Positions 24,929 through 33,611 of a stretch of DNA of 64,000 bases are shown one piece after another. Both the position numbers and the translations under genes were made by a program. Each line of letters opens with the position of its first letter. Position 1 is the stretch's first letter. The stretch spans positions 1,674,001 through 1,738,000 of the forward strand of contig OZ242189.1 of assembly GCA_965205725.1 (NCBI GenBank), read 5' to 3'. The DNA comes from G965205725 sp965205725. Lineage in GTDB: Bacteria; Pseudomonadota; Gammaproteobacteria; Pseudomonadales; Halieaceae. The notes below the pieces were generated by a model, which saw only the letters and a list, made by a program, of their open reading frames with translations, did no database searches and had not been told where the DNA came from.

Positions 24929-26215
24929 ATGGTTGATATACAGAATAAAATAAAGATTGAATCGGCTGACTCTAAAGAAGGGCCGAAAGAGGAGGATAAA
25001 TCCGGGAGGCAAACCTCTCAAAAGCAGGCAACTCAAGAAAAAGTCGTGATCGACGAAGCTGTGAAAAAAAAAGCGGGCAAGGCAAATTCAGCGCCTGTTA
25101 TTCAGCCTCTAAAAGACGAGCATATGCCAAAGGATTACTCGATCTCCCTCGCTAACTATAAACTGGGAGGCACAGATCGGTTTCTGGCGGACAGCGGCGA
25201 AGCACCTGAGCACAGTATGCGCGGCTTTGAGCCCAGGTTCAGAAACTGGATTGATTACATTGTCAGAATCACCCATAAAATCTGGGAAGAAAAAGATATT
25301 GGCTATATTTATGACACCTACAGCCACGATTGCAGTGTCTATGATGACTACGGCCTGAAATACGGCAGAGATCAAATTGTTGCGGACACTCTGCACACCA
25401 CCAACGCCTTTCCCGACATAAGGCTGGTTGCCGATGAGATTGTTTGGGCGGGCAATGATGAAGTCGGGTTTCGCTCTTCTCATCGCGTTATGATTTTAGG
25501 CCACAACACCGGTTACAGTAATTACGGCCCCCCCACCGGAAAAAAGATTAAAGTTTGGTGTACGGCTAATTGTGTGGCGCTGGATAATGAGATCTTTCTG
25601 GAACACGTTCTGTATAACAACTCCAGTATGGTCTCCCAGTTAGGTTTTAACCTAAAAGAAACAGCCATCAGGATGGCGGAGCAGAAAGTAGGCATGTCAC
25701 CAGCTGACTACATGGCGAGTGAGCCAAGCCGGTTAAAAGGGCAGGCAAAACCAACGTTGCTGACTATGCCAAACACCGACGGTGATCTGGATATTAACGA
25801 CTTTATTAACGCCACTTACCACAATCTGTGGAACCGTCGAATGCTCAGTACCATAGATCAGGCTTACAACAAAAACTTTAGCTTTAACGGGCCGACTGAT
25901 CGGGCGTTTGTGGGCACAGGCCGCTACCAGGCATTTGTGCTTTCTATGCTGGCGATGTTTCCTGACCTGGCAATGGATATTGACGAAGTCTATTGGATGG
26001 GCAATGCCGAAGAGGGCTACCTGACGTCCGTCAGATGGAGTGCAAGTGGCACCCATAGAGGCAATGGGGTCTATGGTGAGCCGACCAACCGGGAAGTAAA
26101 AATATGGGGCATTACCCAACACAAGATTTTCGACGGACGCATTGTTGAAGAGTGGATGCTGTTCAATGAACTGGATCTGTTAATGCAGCTGTTCGGTTCA
26201 GGGAAAACGTACTGA
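24929..26215 (+). CDS. Double-domain SnoaL-like protein with charged N-terminal extension
   Basis: This 428-residue protein starts with about 65 residues of low-complexity Lys/Glu/Gln/Ser sequence (SADSKEGPKEEDKSGRQ and similar) and no signal peptide. Two NTF2-like domains follow: about 105-240 (HKIWEEKDIGYIYDTYSHDCSVYDDYGLKYGRDQIV, PTGKKIKVWCTANCVALDNEIFLEHVLYNN) and about 290-420 (YHNLWNRRMLSTIDQAYNKNFSFNGPTDRAFVGTGRYQ, EVKIWGITQHKIFDGRIVEEWMLFNELDLL). The start has AGGAG nine bases upstream. It is related to its upstream neighbour, so the pair probably act together, perhaps as a hetero-oligomer (inference). The function of the disordered arm is unknown. Confidence 0.75.
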   Translation: MVDIQNKIKIESADSKEGPKEEDKSGRQTSQKQATQEKVVIDEAVKKKAGKANSAPVIQPLKDEHMPKDYSISLANYKLGGTDRFLADSGEAPEHSMRGFEPRFRNWIDYIVRITHKIWEEKDIGYIYDTYSHDCSVYDDYGLKYGRDQIVADTLHTTNAFPDIRLVADEIVWAGNDEVGFRSSHRVMILGHNTGYSNYGPPTGKKIKVWCTANCVALDNEIFLEHVLYNNSSMVSQLGFNLKETAIRMAEQKVGMSPADYMASEPSRLKGQAKPTLLTMPNTDGDLDINDFINATYHNLWNRRMLSTIDQAYNKNFSFNGPTDRAFVGTGRYQAFVLSMLAMFPDLAMDIDEVYWMGNAEEGYLTSVRWSASGTHRGNGVYGEPTNREVKIWGITQHKIFDGRIVEEWMLFNELDLLMQLFGSGKTY

Positions 26216-26266
26216 GCTTGTACGGATCACCTGGATAGATTTGGCTTTTAGTTAAGTGTTAAGTCA

Positions 26267-27318
26267 ATGACAAAGGTTCTTGGTCAAAACGAGGCAGGCA
26301 ATCTGAACAAGCCCAAAAGGGATGCGTTTGGAGGCCGGGTGATATTCTACGATATTGCTCGTCATGCCAATGTTTCTCAGTCGGCTGTTTCACGCTGTTT
26401 TAAACCTAATGGGCATGTGTCCGAGGCAATGCGTGAGCGTATTAATAAAGCTATTAAAGAGCTGGGTTACCAGCCCAATGCGTTTGCCCGAAGCTTGATT
26501 ACCCGGCGCTCAAATTTGATCGCAGTGATTGTGGGTACCCTGACAGCTTATCCCGAGCTGTTAGTAGACATAAGTAAAAGCCTCTCTGAAAAGGGGTTAA
26601 ATATGCTACTGTTTAATCTAGACGACTACAGGAACCTGGATCATATCTTCGAGCAGGTCAGGCAATACCGTGTCGATGGTGTTATTGCGGCAGATGATTT
26701 GCCGCCAGAGCAAATCACAGTGCTGACCGACGCGAGCATCCCTGTTGTTTTTATTAATCACAGATACTCGGGATTGCCTGTTAATTCTGCTTACTGTGAT
26801 CAGGTAGCAGGCGAGCGAACTTTAGTTGATAAGCTGGTTTATGCAGGTTACAAAAGCTTCGGTATTATCACGGGTCCACAAGGGTTAGTGTCCAACACAC
26901 AACAGGAGCTGTCGACCGGCTTAATGAGTTAGGTTATACAGACTATGCGGTTATCAGTGGTAACTACGATTACGAAAGTGGTAGTGATGCTCTACCGCAG
27001 TTGGTAGCTGCAATGGACAATAAAATGCCAGAAGCTATACTTTGCGCAAACGATTTTATGGCTTTCGGTTGTATAGATAGAGTTCGCAATTATTACAATC
27101 TAAATGTTCCAGATGACTTGACTGTTGTGGGTTATGACGGAGCCAGTCAAACGTACTGGGATAACTACAGACTGGTTACGATCCATCAGCCTACTGGAGC
27201 TATGGCGGAAGTAGCCATAGCCATTATTTTGGCCAGGATTGAAGAGCCTGGAATGCCTGTTGAGACAAGAATGTTTAAAGGAAAGCTACAGGAAGGAAGC
27301 TCGGGCAGGATAAATTAA
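26267..27318 (+). pseudogene. LacI-family regulator broken by a 7-base deletion (third paralogue)
   Basis: The N-terminal 210 or so residues (helix-turn-helix IFYDIARHANVSQSAVSRCF, hinge YQPNAFARSLITRRSN) match the intact gene at 12207. Near 26885-26905 the alignment lacks seven bases relative to that gene, the frame shifts, and a stop follows at 26930. The homologous frame resumes after the lesion and continues through ILCANDFMAFGCIDRVRN to the usual C-terminus at 27318. A truncated protein with an intact DNA-binding head but half a ligand domain could be made; it would lack the effector response. Otherwise the gene looks fresh, which implies recent loss. Confidence 0.88.
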
Positions 27319-27673
27319 AAAATTTAACCTGCAAAAAGGTGTCGATATTGGTGCTGGGTAGATCGTTGCACGGTTCAGTTAGGATGAATTTTTATTTCTT
27401 TTCAGTGATGAGCATATCCGCGATGGTTCCAAAATAATCTTGACAAGGAAAGTTTTCACAATAAAAATGCATTCGAATGCAGAATTAATCATATAAAATA
27501 CTTTTTAATGTTTTATTTGGAATAACAACTCTCAAAAAACCTAATATTTCCAGCTAATAAAGCTATTTTTTTGAAGGGTTTGTTGTTCTTATAAAATGAT
27601 TTCGAAGTCAAAATCAATGGGGTTTTTAGTTTAAAATAACCAAATATCAACCTCGGGTTGGGAGAAATAATAG
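27319..27673 (+). promoter_or_regulatory. Promoter and two TTCGAA palindromes upstream of the hisD-like operon
   Basis: TTGACA (27440-27445) is followed 16 bases later by TAAAAA (27462-27467), a plausible sigma-70 promoter. A perfect 14-base palindrome TGCATTCGAATGCA lies directly downstream at 27468-27481, the position expected of a repressor operator. A second, imperfect copy TGATTTCGAAGTCA lies at 27597-27610. Both share TGNNTTCGAANNCA with a site at 4559-4572. The central CG and the symmetry suit LacI-family operators. The remaining sequence is AT-rich and holds no gene. Confidence 0.6.
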
Positions 27674-28954
27674 ATGGTCAAAATACTAAAAGAAGGTATT
27701 TCGGAAGCGCAGGCTCTCGAAACGAGTAATCAGGTACGCGAAGTTGTAGAAGACATCCTCAAAGGAATCACTGATAAAGGTGATGCGCATGTGCGTGAGC
27801 TTTCGGAAAAATTTGATACATGGTCGCCAGCCAGTTTCCGTTTGTCTGAAGACGAGATTCAGGCATGTACCGATAGCCTTGCAGAAGAAACGCTGAATGA
27901 CATTAAGTTTGCCCAGGAGCAGGTTAAAAACTTTGCGCGTATTCAGCTCGACTCCATGAAAAATGTGGAGGTTGAAACGCGCCCTGGTGTGGTGTTAGGT
28001 CACAAACATATTCCGGTAAACAGCGTGGGTTGTTATATTCCGGGTGGAAAGTATCCACTGGTTGCCTCTGCGCATATGAGTGTTGCCACGGCCAGGGTAG
28101 CGGGAGTAAAACGTGTGATTGCCTGTGCCCCTCCCTTTAATGGCAAGCCTATGCCAGCCATTGTTGCGACCATGGCTTTGGCCGGTGCCGATGAAATATA
28201 TTGCTTTGGTGGCGTTCAGGCGGTGGGCGCCATGGCGTTGGGTACTGAGACCATCGACCCGGTTGATGTAATTGTTGGCCCGGGCAACGCCTTTGTTGCC
28301 GAAGCCAAGCGTCAGCTTTTTGGCCGTGTGGGCATTGATTTGTTGGCTGGTCCAACAGAAACATTGATTATTGCTGACGAAATCGGTTGTGATGCAGAAA
28401 TGGCTGCCACTGATATTTTGGGTCAGGCTGAGCATGGGCCCAATTCGCCAGCGATTTTATTAACCAACAGCGAACGGTTGGCCAAAGACACTATGGTGGA
28501 AGTAGATCGTCAACTGGAAACACTGGAAACAGCAGAAATCGCAGGACAAGCATGGCGTGACTATGGTCAGGTGATTGTTTGCGATTCCTATGAAGAGATG
28601 GTTCAGGTGGCCGATGAGCTGGCGTTTGAGCATGTTCAGGTTATGACCAAAGAGCCAAATTATTTTCTGGAGAATATGACTAATTTCGGTGCGCTGTTCC
28701 TTGGCCCGGAAACCAATGTCTCCTATGGCGACAAAGTCATTGGCACTAACCACACACTGCCAACAAACCAGGCCGCCAGATACACGGGTGGCCTTTGGGT
28801 CGGTAAATTTATTAAAACCTGCACCTATCAACGGGTAACGCCTGAGGCGACGGTCGAGATTGGCGAATACTGCTCACGGCTTTGTGCCCTTGAGGGTTTC
28901 GCAGGACATAAGGCCCAGGCTGATTTGCGTGTGAGAAGATACAAAAAAGTATAG
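27674..28954 (+). CDS. HisD-like NAD-dependent dehydrogenase (sulfopropanediol/histidinol dehydrogenase family)
   Basis: This 426-residue soluble enzyme belongs to the histidinol-dehydrogenase superfamily: SVGCYIPGGKYPLVASAHMSVATARVAGVKRVIAC, GVQAVGAMALGTETI, VDVIVGPGNAFVAEAKRQLFGRVGIDLLAGPTETLIIAD, and the zinc-ligand segment GQAEHGP. The details (VVLGHKHIPVNSVGCY, LPTNQAARYTGGLWVGKFIKT) fit the non-biosynthetic branch that includes HpsN, which oxidises dihydroxypropanesulfonate, rather than true HisD. Its setting in a LacI-controlled operon with an SDR and Tdh/Kbl, away from any his genes, supports catabolism of a polyol-like or amino-alcohol substrate. The start has GGGAG upstream. Exact substrate unknown. 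Confidence 0.85.
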   Translation: MVKILKEGISEAQALETSNQVREVVEDILKGITDKGDAHVRELSEKFDTWSPASFRLSEDEIQACTDSLAEETLNDIKFAQEQVKNFARIQLDSMKNVEVETRPGVVLGHKHIPVNSVGCYIPGGKYPLVASAHMSVATARVAGVKRVIACAPPFNGKPMPAIVATMALAGADEIYCFGGVQAVGAMALGTETIDPVDVIVGPGNAFVAEAKRQLFGRVGIDLLAGPTETLIIADEIGCDAEMAATDILGQAEHGPNSPAILLTNSERLAKDTMVEVDRQLETLETAEIAGQAWRDYGQVIVCDSYEEMVQVADELAFEHVQVMTKEPNYFLENMTNFGALFLGPETNVSYGDKVIGTNHTLPTNQAARYTGGLWVGKFIKTCTYQRVTPEATVEIGEYCSRLCALEGFAGHKAQADLRVRRYKKV

Positions 28955-28992
28955 CTGTTTACTACGATCAAAGAATCTCTTAGAGAACGAAG

Positions 28993-29751
28993 ATGATGAA
29001 AGACCTGGCTGGAAAAGTTGTTCTGATCACGGGTGCCGCTGGAGGTATTGGTTCAGCAATTTCCCTGGCCTACGCAGCGGCCGGGGCGAAAGTCATTGTC
29101 GGATACAACAGCAGCACCGAAAAAGCAGAGTCTCTTTGTGCAACCTTATCAGGTTATCCAGAAAGGGGGCATGTTGTTAAGCATGTTCCCGTTCTGGATA
29201 GTGAAACCCTGAGTTTATTGGCCAACGAAATTGCCTCAGAAACAGGCCGACTGGATATCCTTGTCAACAATGCTGGTGTGACTAAATCTGTGCCGCATGA
29301 TGATCTTGATAGCCTTGAAGATGAGGATATAGACAGGATTTTTGCCGCCAACTTTCGCGGCTCTTTTGCCTGTATTCGGGCTTTTCAATCATTGCTGGCT
29401 GTCAACGGGGAAGGCCTGGTTATCAATATCTCATCGATTGCCGGAACCACTGCGGTTGGTAGCAATGTCGCCTACTGTGCATCCAAAGCGGCTATCAATT
29501 CTATGACTATGTCATTGGGGCGTGCGCTGGCACCCAGTATTCGTGTTGTGGCTGTTGCTCCAGGTTGGGTAGCCGGGGAGTATGCCAGTCGTGTAGACCC
29601 CGCTTATCTGCAAGAGCAGATGGATAAAACACCTTTGGGGCGTATTGCCAATGCGTCTGATGTTGCTGATACGGTTGTGGCCTTGTCTACAACTGTACGG
29701 TTTAACACCGGCTGTGTTATTCCTGTGGATGGTGGCCGCCCACTCACCTAA
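28993..29751 (+). CDS. Short-chain dehydrogenase/reductase (SDR)
   Basis: This 252-residue classical SDR has the nucleotide-binding TGAAGGIG near residue 14, LDILVNNAGVTKS, a catalytic Ser in VINISSIAG, YCASK (Tyr/Lys pair) and a C-terminal PVDGG. It oxidises or reduces a hydroxyl/keto group with NAD(P). It follows the HisD-like gene by 38 bases. Its TAA stop overlaps the target duplication of the ISNCY-type element. Before the insertion the stop would have been followed two bases later by the ATG of the yicG-like gene (TAACTATG), so the two were tightly coupled. The substrate is unknown. Confidence 0.9.
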   Translation: MMKDLAGKVVLITGAAGGIGSAISLAYAAAGAKVIVGYNSSTEKAESLCATLSGYPERGHVVKHVPVLDSETLSLLANEIASETGRLDILVNNAGVTKSVPHDDLDSLEDEDIDRIFAANFRGSFACIRAFQSLLAVNGEGLVINISSIAGTTAVGSNVAYCASKAAINSMTMSLGRALAPSIRVVAVAPGWVAGEYASRVDPAYLQEQMDKTPLGRIANASDVADTVVALSTTVRFNTGCVIPVDGGRPLT

Positions 29752-29754
29752 CTA

Positions 29755-31426
29755 GTGCCCATCCATAAACTTTCAATCCATTGAAATATAAGGAATATTT
29801 TTCGCAAGGTATTAAAAAATCCTCTTGAATTTGTTAAGTTTAAGGTACGAACAAAAAACAAAAAAACCAAGAGGATTCCGCATGCGAGAGACCCGCATTG
29901 CTCAGGCAAGTATATTTGAAAACTACTCAAAACACGAATTTGGAACTCAGCTTCGGGCGTTATCAAATCGACTGGATCAACATCCAGAAATACTACTCCT
30001 GGTCGCCGATGATCTCATTGATGCGTCAGTAGCCAAGGTAGGTCGAACAGGTTTAACCGTTGAAAATGTTTTTCGATGCTTGCTCCTGAAGCAGCAGTTG
30101 CGCGTCAACTACGAGCAATTGGCGTTTCATTTGTCAGACTCGATGACCTACCGTACGTTTGCCCGGCTGTCTGCCACAACAATGCCCAGTCGATCTGGGC
30201 TACAGTCAACTATACGGAGTATCAGGCCAGAAACGCTGGAAAAAGTGCATGAGACCCTCTCTGTCAGTTGGCTTAAAGCAGGCATACTATCAATGGAAAA
30301 ATTACGCATCGATAGCACGGTTGTCGCCAGTAATATTGCGCCACCCAGTGACAGTCAACTCCTGAATGATGGTGTTCGAGTGCTCAGCCGCCTGTTGATG
30401 AAAAGCAAAAATATCACAGGGGTAAAAATTTGCTTTACGGACCAGCGCAAAGCCTCGAAGTCGCTGGCATTTCAGATTTTTAATGCGAAAAAGGCTAGAA
30501 AAAAAGCACTTTATCCAAGGTTGTTGCAGATTCTAAGAATTGTCCTGAAGCAAGTTGACCGGGGATTGGAAGCCGTAGAAGTGGGTGCCTGTGACTCTGA
30601 TAAAAAGAAGCAATGGGTAAGTCAGGTAGAGCAGTACAGGGATTTGGCACTGAGGGTCATCAATCAAACAGAGCACCGCGTCATCCAGGGGCAGAGCATC
30701 CATTCCTCAAAAAAAATCGTGAGCTTATTCGAGTCACACACCGATATTATCGTCAAAGGATTTCGTGACGTTCAATATGGCCATAAGATAAATCTGAGCA
30801 GTGAGAGAAGCGGATTCATCACGTACCTCTGCATTGAAAAAGGGAACCCGGCGGACTCCAGCTTGTTCATGCCGACGCTGGATTTTCACCAGTCGAAGCT
30901 GGACTGTCTGCCACACTCAGTGGTGGCTGACGGTGGCTATGCCAGCCAGGAGAATGTGGTAAAAGGAAGGGGGCTGGGTGTTAAGCGTGTGGCCTTTCAT
31001 AAGCCGGTCGGTTTATCACTTCACGCCATGGGCGTTAAATCGAAAACGTTTACTCGATTGCGCCATTTCCGGGCGGGCATCGAAGGGAATATTTCAGAAC
31101 TAAAAAGAGCATTTGGTGCAAAAAAAGCCAATTGGAAAGGACTTGCTGGCTTTAAAGCTTATGTCTGGTCGTCGGTTCTGAGCTACAACCTGATGCGCTT
31201 GGCGAGGATCGACTCCGGCTAAGCTAAGCGGTAGTACCGGCTGAGAAATATCTGTACGCTTACGGGCAGTGCAGGGGAGACCTGCGACAAAAATTCAGGA
31301 TAAAAGGCCATGAAGTGACAATTCACCTCAGTTCATGACCGCTACGAAGCCCGGAGAAGTATGAACCGGATCGGAAAGATTAAAACAGGGTGTTTTGTCA
31401 AAAAACACCCATTTATGGATGGGCAC
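29755..31426 (+). mobile_element. ISNCY-type insertion sequence, complete (1672 bp)
   Basis: Terminal inverted repeats GTGCCCATCCATAAA (29755-29769) and its complement (ending 31426) are perfect over 15 bases. They are flanked by a 6-base duplication TAACTA at 29749-29754 and 31427-31432; the symmetric flanks leave the exact end uncertain by a base or two. The insertion separates the SDR stop codon from the next gene's start codon. Confidence 0.92.
29882..31222 (+). CDS. ISNCY-family (DDE_Tnp_1) transposase
   Basis: This 446-residue transposase begins MRETRIAQASIFENYSKHEF and continues LLKQQLRVNYEQLAFHLSDSMTYRTFARL, IRPETLEKVHETL, MEKLRIDSTVVASNI (first catalytic Asp), SVVADGGYAS (second Asp) and HFRAGIEGNISELKRAFG (Glu), the pattern of the unclassified ISNCY transposases. 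AGAGGA stands seven bases before the ATG at 29882, so a longer upstream frame is unlikely. The frame is intact and probably functional. About 200 bases of non-coding sequence lie between the stop and the right end. Confidence 0.88.
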   Translation: MRETRIAQASIFENYSKHEFGTQLRALSNRLDQHPEILLLVADDLIDASVAKVGRTGLTVENVFRCLLLKQQLRVNYEQLAFHLSDSMTYRTFARLSATTMPSRSGLQSTIRSIRPETLEKVHETLSVSWLKAGILSMEKLRIDSTVVASNIAPPSDSQLLNDGVRVLSRLLMKSKNITGVKICFTDQRKASKSLAFQIFNAKKARKKALYPRLLQILRIVLKQVDRGLEAVEVGACDSDKKKQWVSQVEQYRDLALRVINQTEHRVIQGQSIHSSKKIVSLFESHTDIIVKGFRDVQYGHKINLSSERSGFITYLCIEKGNPADSSLFMPTLDFHQSKLDCLPHSVVADGGYASQENVVKGRGLGVKRVAFHKPVGLSLHAMGVKSKTFTRLRHFRAGIEGNISELKRAFGAKKANWKGLAGFKAYVWSSVLSYNLMRLARIDSG

Positions 31427-31431
31427 TAACT

Positions 31432-32064
31432 ATGCCAGACCAATTAATTATCCAATTTCTGGGAATACTCAATATTTTGGGACTCATCGTTTTTGCTATT
31501 TCCGGCGCTCTTTTCGCAGCTGAAAAGAACATGGATATTTTGGGCTTGATGCTGATTGGCACAGTGACCGGTATAGGCGGCGGAACTCTGCGGGATTTGC
31601 TATTAGGTATTTCTCCGGTGTCCTGGATTCAGGAGCCTCTCGCAATCTACATTTGTCTTGTTGCTTCTGCCTTTGTGTATTTTACTGCGGACCTGCACAC
31701 AAAAAGGTTGAAATTGATTCTGTGGATGGACGCAATTGGCTTGTCAGCATTTGCAGTTTTAGGGACTGACATAGCTTTGTTGCATCAGGATAATGCCTTA
31801 ATCGCTATTGTTATGGGTGTTATGAGCGCCACCTTTGGCGGTGTTTTACGAGATGTACTTTGCGCCAAAATACTGACCTTGATGCGCCCCGAGCTCTATA
31901 TAACCTGCGCGTTATTTGCATCGCTTGTCTATGTTGTGCTGACAGGTTTTGGTCTCAATCAAAGCGTTGCCCAGGCCAGCGCATTTTTTGCTGGCTTTGG
32001 CTTGCGTGCAGCCGCTATTTTGTTTCGTTTGGAAATACCAAGGTTTGGCTATGACAAAACCTGA
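31432..32064 (+). CDS. TRIC/YicG-family (UPF0126) membrane protein
   Basis: This 210-residue inner-membrane protein has seven hydrophobic segments and two related halves, each with a GGGxxRD motif (TGIGGGTLRDLLLG and ATFGGVLRDVLCA). This is the fold of bacterial trimeric intracellular cation channel (TRIC) homologues and of YicG/YadS proteins, some linked to glycine transport. A glycine link would be notable next to tdh and kbl, which produce glycine, but it is inference. The ATG at 31432 begins inside the right-hand target duplication of the ISNCY element; the native ribosome site was in the SDR gene end and is now replaced by IS sequence, so expression may be changed. Confidence 0.85.
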   Translation: MPDQLIIQFLGILNILGLIVFAISGALFAAEKNMDILGLMLIGTVTGIGGGTLRDLLLGISPVSWIQEPLAIYICLVASAFVYFTADLHTKRLKLILWMDAIGLSAFAVLGTDIALLHQDNALIAIVMGVMSATFGGVLRDVLCAKILTLMRPELYITCALFASLVYVVLTGFGLNQSVAQASAFFAGFGLRAAAILFRLEIPRFGYDKT

Positions 32065-32419
32065 AAAATAAATCGAGTCTGAAAATAGAGTCGAGCCTGA
32101 AAACTCCTCGGCCATATTAATCGACATACCTGGGCGCCTGTCGGACGCAACCGTTTGTAGCGGTAGAACACTGTTAGGTCTGACAGGCTCCTGTACCCAC
32201 CACAGATGAGGCAAATAGTCGTTCTGCTTAACGAAATTGACCGTGAAAGTGACTGATTGATGCTTTTCCGTAGTAGAACAGCGTTAAATCCGACAGACTC
32301 CTGGTTCGGTTAAGAGCACAATCGGTGTGATGCCGCCAGGATGTCGACTTGGGTGAGCTTCTGGATGAGAATGATTGCAGTTCATTAGCGGGAACGCTGG
32401 TGCTATAGATACGCAACTA
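32065..32419. repeat. Gene-free stretch with two imperfect 33-base direct repeats
   Basis: Units at 32161-32193 and 32271-32303 share 25 of 33 bases (TAGAACA...GTTA...GACAG-CTCCTG core), 110 bases apart. No gene is seen. They might be remnants of mobile-element ends or regulatory sites. The native junction to tdh is obscured by the IS630 and IS1595 insertions on the right. Confidence 0.4.
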
Positions 32420-33590
32420 GTGTAGTGTATTGAACTGATTCATGTTATATAAAGTGCTTCATTCACTACCCATTTGAAGCCAATGCCCGCCCAAATAGAC
32501 ATCACTTTATCAGCGCAAGAGAAAAAGCAGTTGGAAAAACAGGTTAGGAGCAAAACGACACCGGTACGATTGGTAGAGCGCTCAAGGATCATTCTGCTCG
32601 CTGCAAAAAATATTCCCAACTACAAGATTGCTGAAGAGCTGGAAATTGATGCCAACAAAGTGGGCCGGTGGCGCAATCGTTTTTTCGAGAGAGGGCTTAA
32701 GGGGATAGAGAAAGATTTACCCAGAGGGGCTAATCACGGCGGCAAGAATTCTGCGGACCAGGCAAAGCTGCGTTCGAAAGTCATCAAGATAACCACGCAG
32801 GAAAAACCCAAGGATGGCACCCACTGGACGACCCGAGGTTTGGCAAAAGTGATGGGAATTAATCACTCCTTTATAAACAGAGTGTGGCGAGAAGTTGGTT
32901 TGAAGCCACACCTGGTTGCCCGATTCAAGGTGAGCAGCGACCCTGCCTTTGAAGACAAGCTACGCGATGTCGTTGGCTTGTATGTATCGCCGCCAGAGAA
33001 TGCCGTTGTTTTCTGTGTTGACGAGAAGAGTTCCATTCAAGCGCTGGATAGGTCGCAGCCGGGATTGCCGATGAAGCCAGGACGCGCCGGAACCATGACT
33101 CACGACTATAAGCGTCATGGTACAAGCACCTTGTTTGCGGCACTGAACACCCTGACGGGTGATATTATCGGTGAGTGTAAGAAGCGTCACCGGCACCAGG
33201 AGTTTTTGGCGTTTCTGAAGACTGTGGAGAAACAAACACCCAAAGAGTTAGACCTTCACCTTATCGTTGACAACTATGCGACGCACAAACACGAAACAGT
33301 GAAGAACTGGATTAAGCGTCATAAGAGAGTTCACTTACACTTTATTCCAACGAGTTCTTCGTGGCTAAATCTGGTGGAGAGATTTTTTGGATTGTTGACA
33401 GAAAGGCGGCTGCGTCGTGGTGTATTCACATCAGTACAACAGTTGGAAGAGACTATCATGGATTTTATTGAGAGACACAATGAAGATAAAAAGCCATTTG
33501 TTTGGACAAAGTCTGCGGGAGAGATTCTGGAGAAAGTGGGCCGGGCAAGACATGCACTCTCAAATCAATAATTAGTTTAATACACTACAC
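32420..33590 (+). mobile_element. Second IS630-family insertion sequence, complete (1171 bp)
   Basis: The left end GTGTAGTGTATTGAACTGATT (from 32420, first 20 bases considered) and the complement of the right end (to 33590) agree except for two positions. TA duplications lie at 32418-32419 and 33591-33592. The terminal repeats differ from those of the IS630 copy at 15828, so it is a separate element. Confidence 0.92.
32483..33571 (+). CDS. IS630-family transposase
   Basis: This 362-residue protein has a helix-turn-helix region (YKIAEELEIDANKVGRWRNRFFERG) and a DDE core with Asp in VFCVDEKSSIQALD, Asp in LHLIVDNYATHKHE and Glu in SSWLNLVERFFG. The ATG at 32483 is preferred over an upstream TTG, although no strong ribosome site is seen. 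The frame is uninterrupted. Unlike the copy at 15906, its stop codon lies inside the element. Confidence 0.92.
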   Translation: MPAQIDITLSAQEKKQLEKQVRSKTTPVRLVERSRIILLAAKNIPNYKIAEELEIDANKVGRWRNRFFERGLKGIEKDLPRGANHGGKNSADQAKLRSKVIKITTQEKPKDGTHWTTRGLAKVMGINHSFINRVWREVGLKPHLVARFKVSSDPAFEDKLRDVVGLYVSPPENAVVFCVDEKSSIQALDRSQPGLPMKPGRAGTMTHDYKRHGTSTLFAALNTLTGDIIGECKKRHRHQEFLAFLKTVEKQTPKELDLHLIVDNYATHKHETVKNWIKRHKRVHLHFIPTSSSWLNLVERFFGLLTERRLRRGVFTSVQQLEETIMDFIERHNEDKKPFVWTKSAGEILEKVGRARHALSNQ

Positions 33591-33611
33591 TAGCTTTACA
33601 GCAAAAACTTA

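Noticed and set aside
27674..28954. Histidine-biosynthesis hisD
   Set aside because: No other his genes nearby, a catabolic operon context, and sequence details closer to the HpsN-type branch.
15828..33590. Two same-orientation IS630 elements as a composite transposon carrying the genes between
   Set aside because: Their terminal repeats differ (GTGTCCTGTCCG versus GTGTAGTGTATT) and each has its own TA duplication, so they moved independently.
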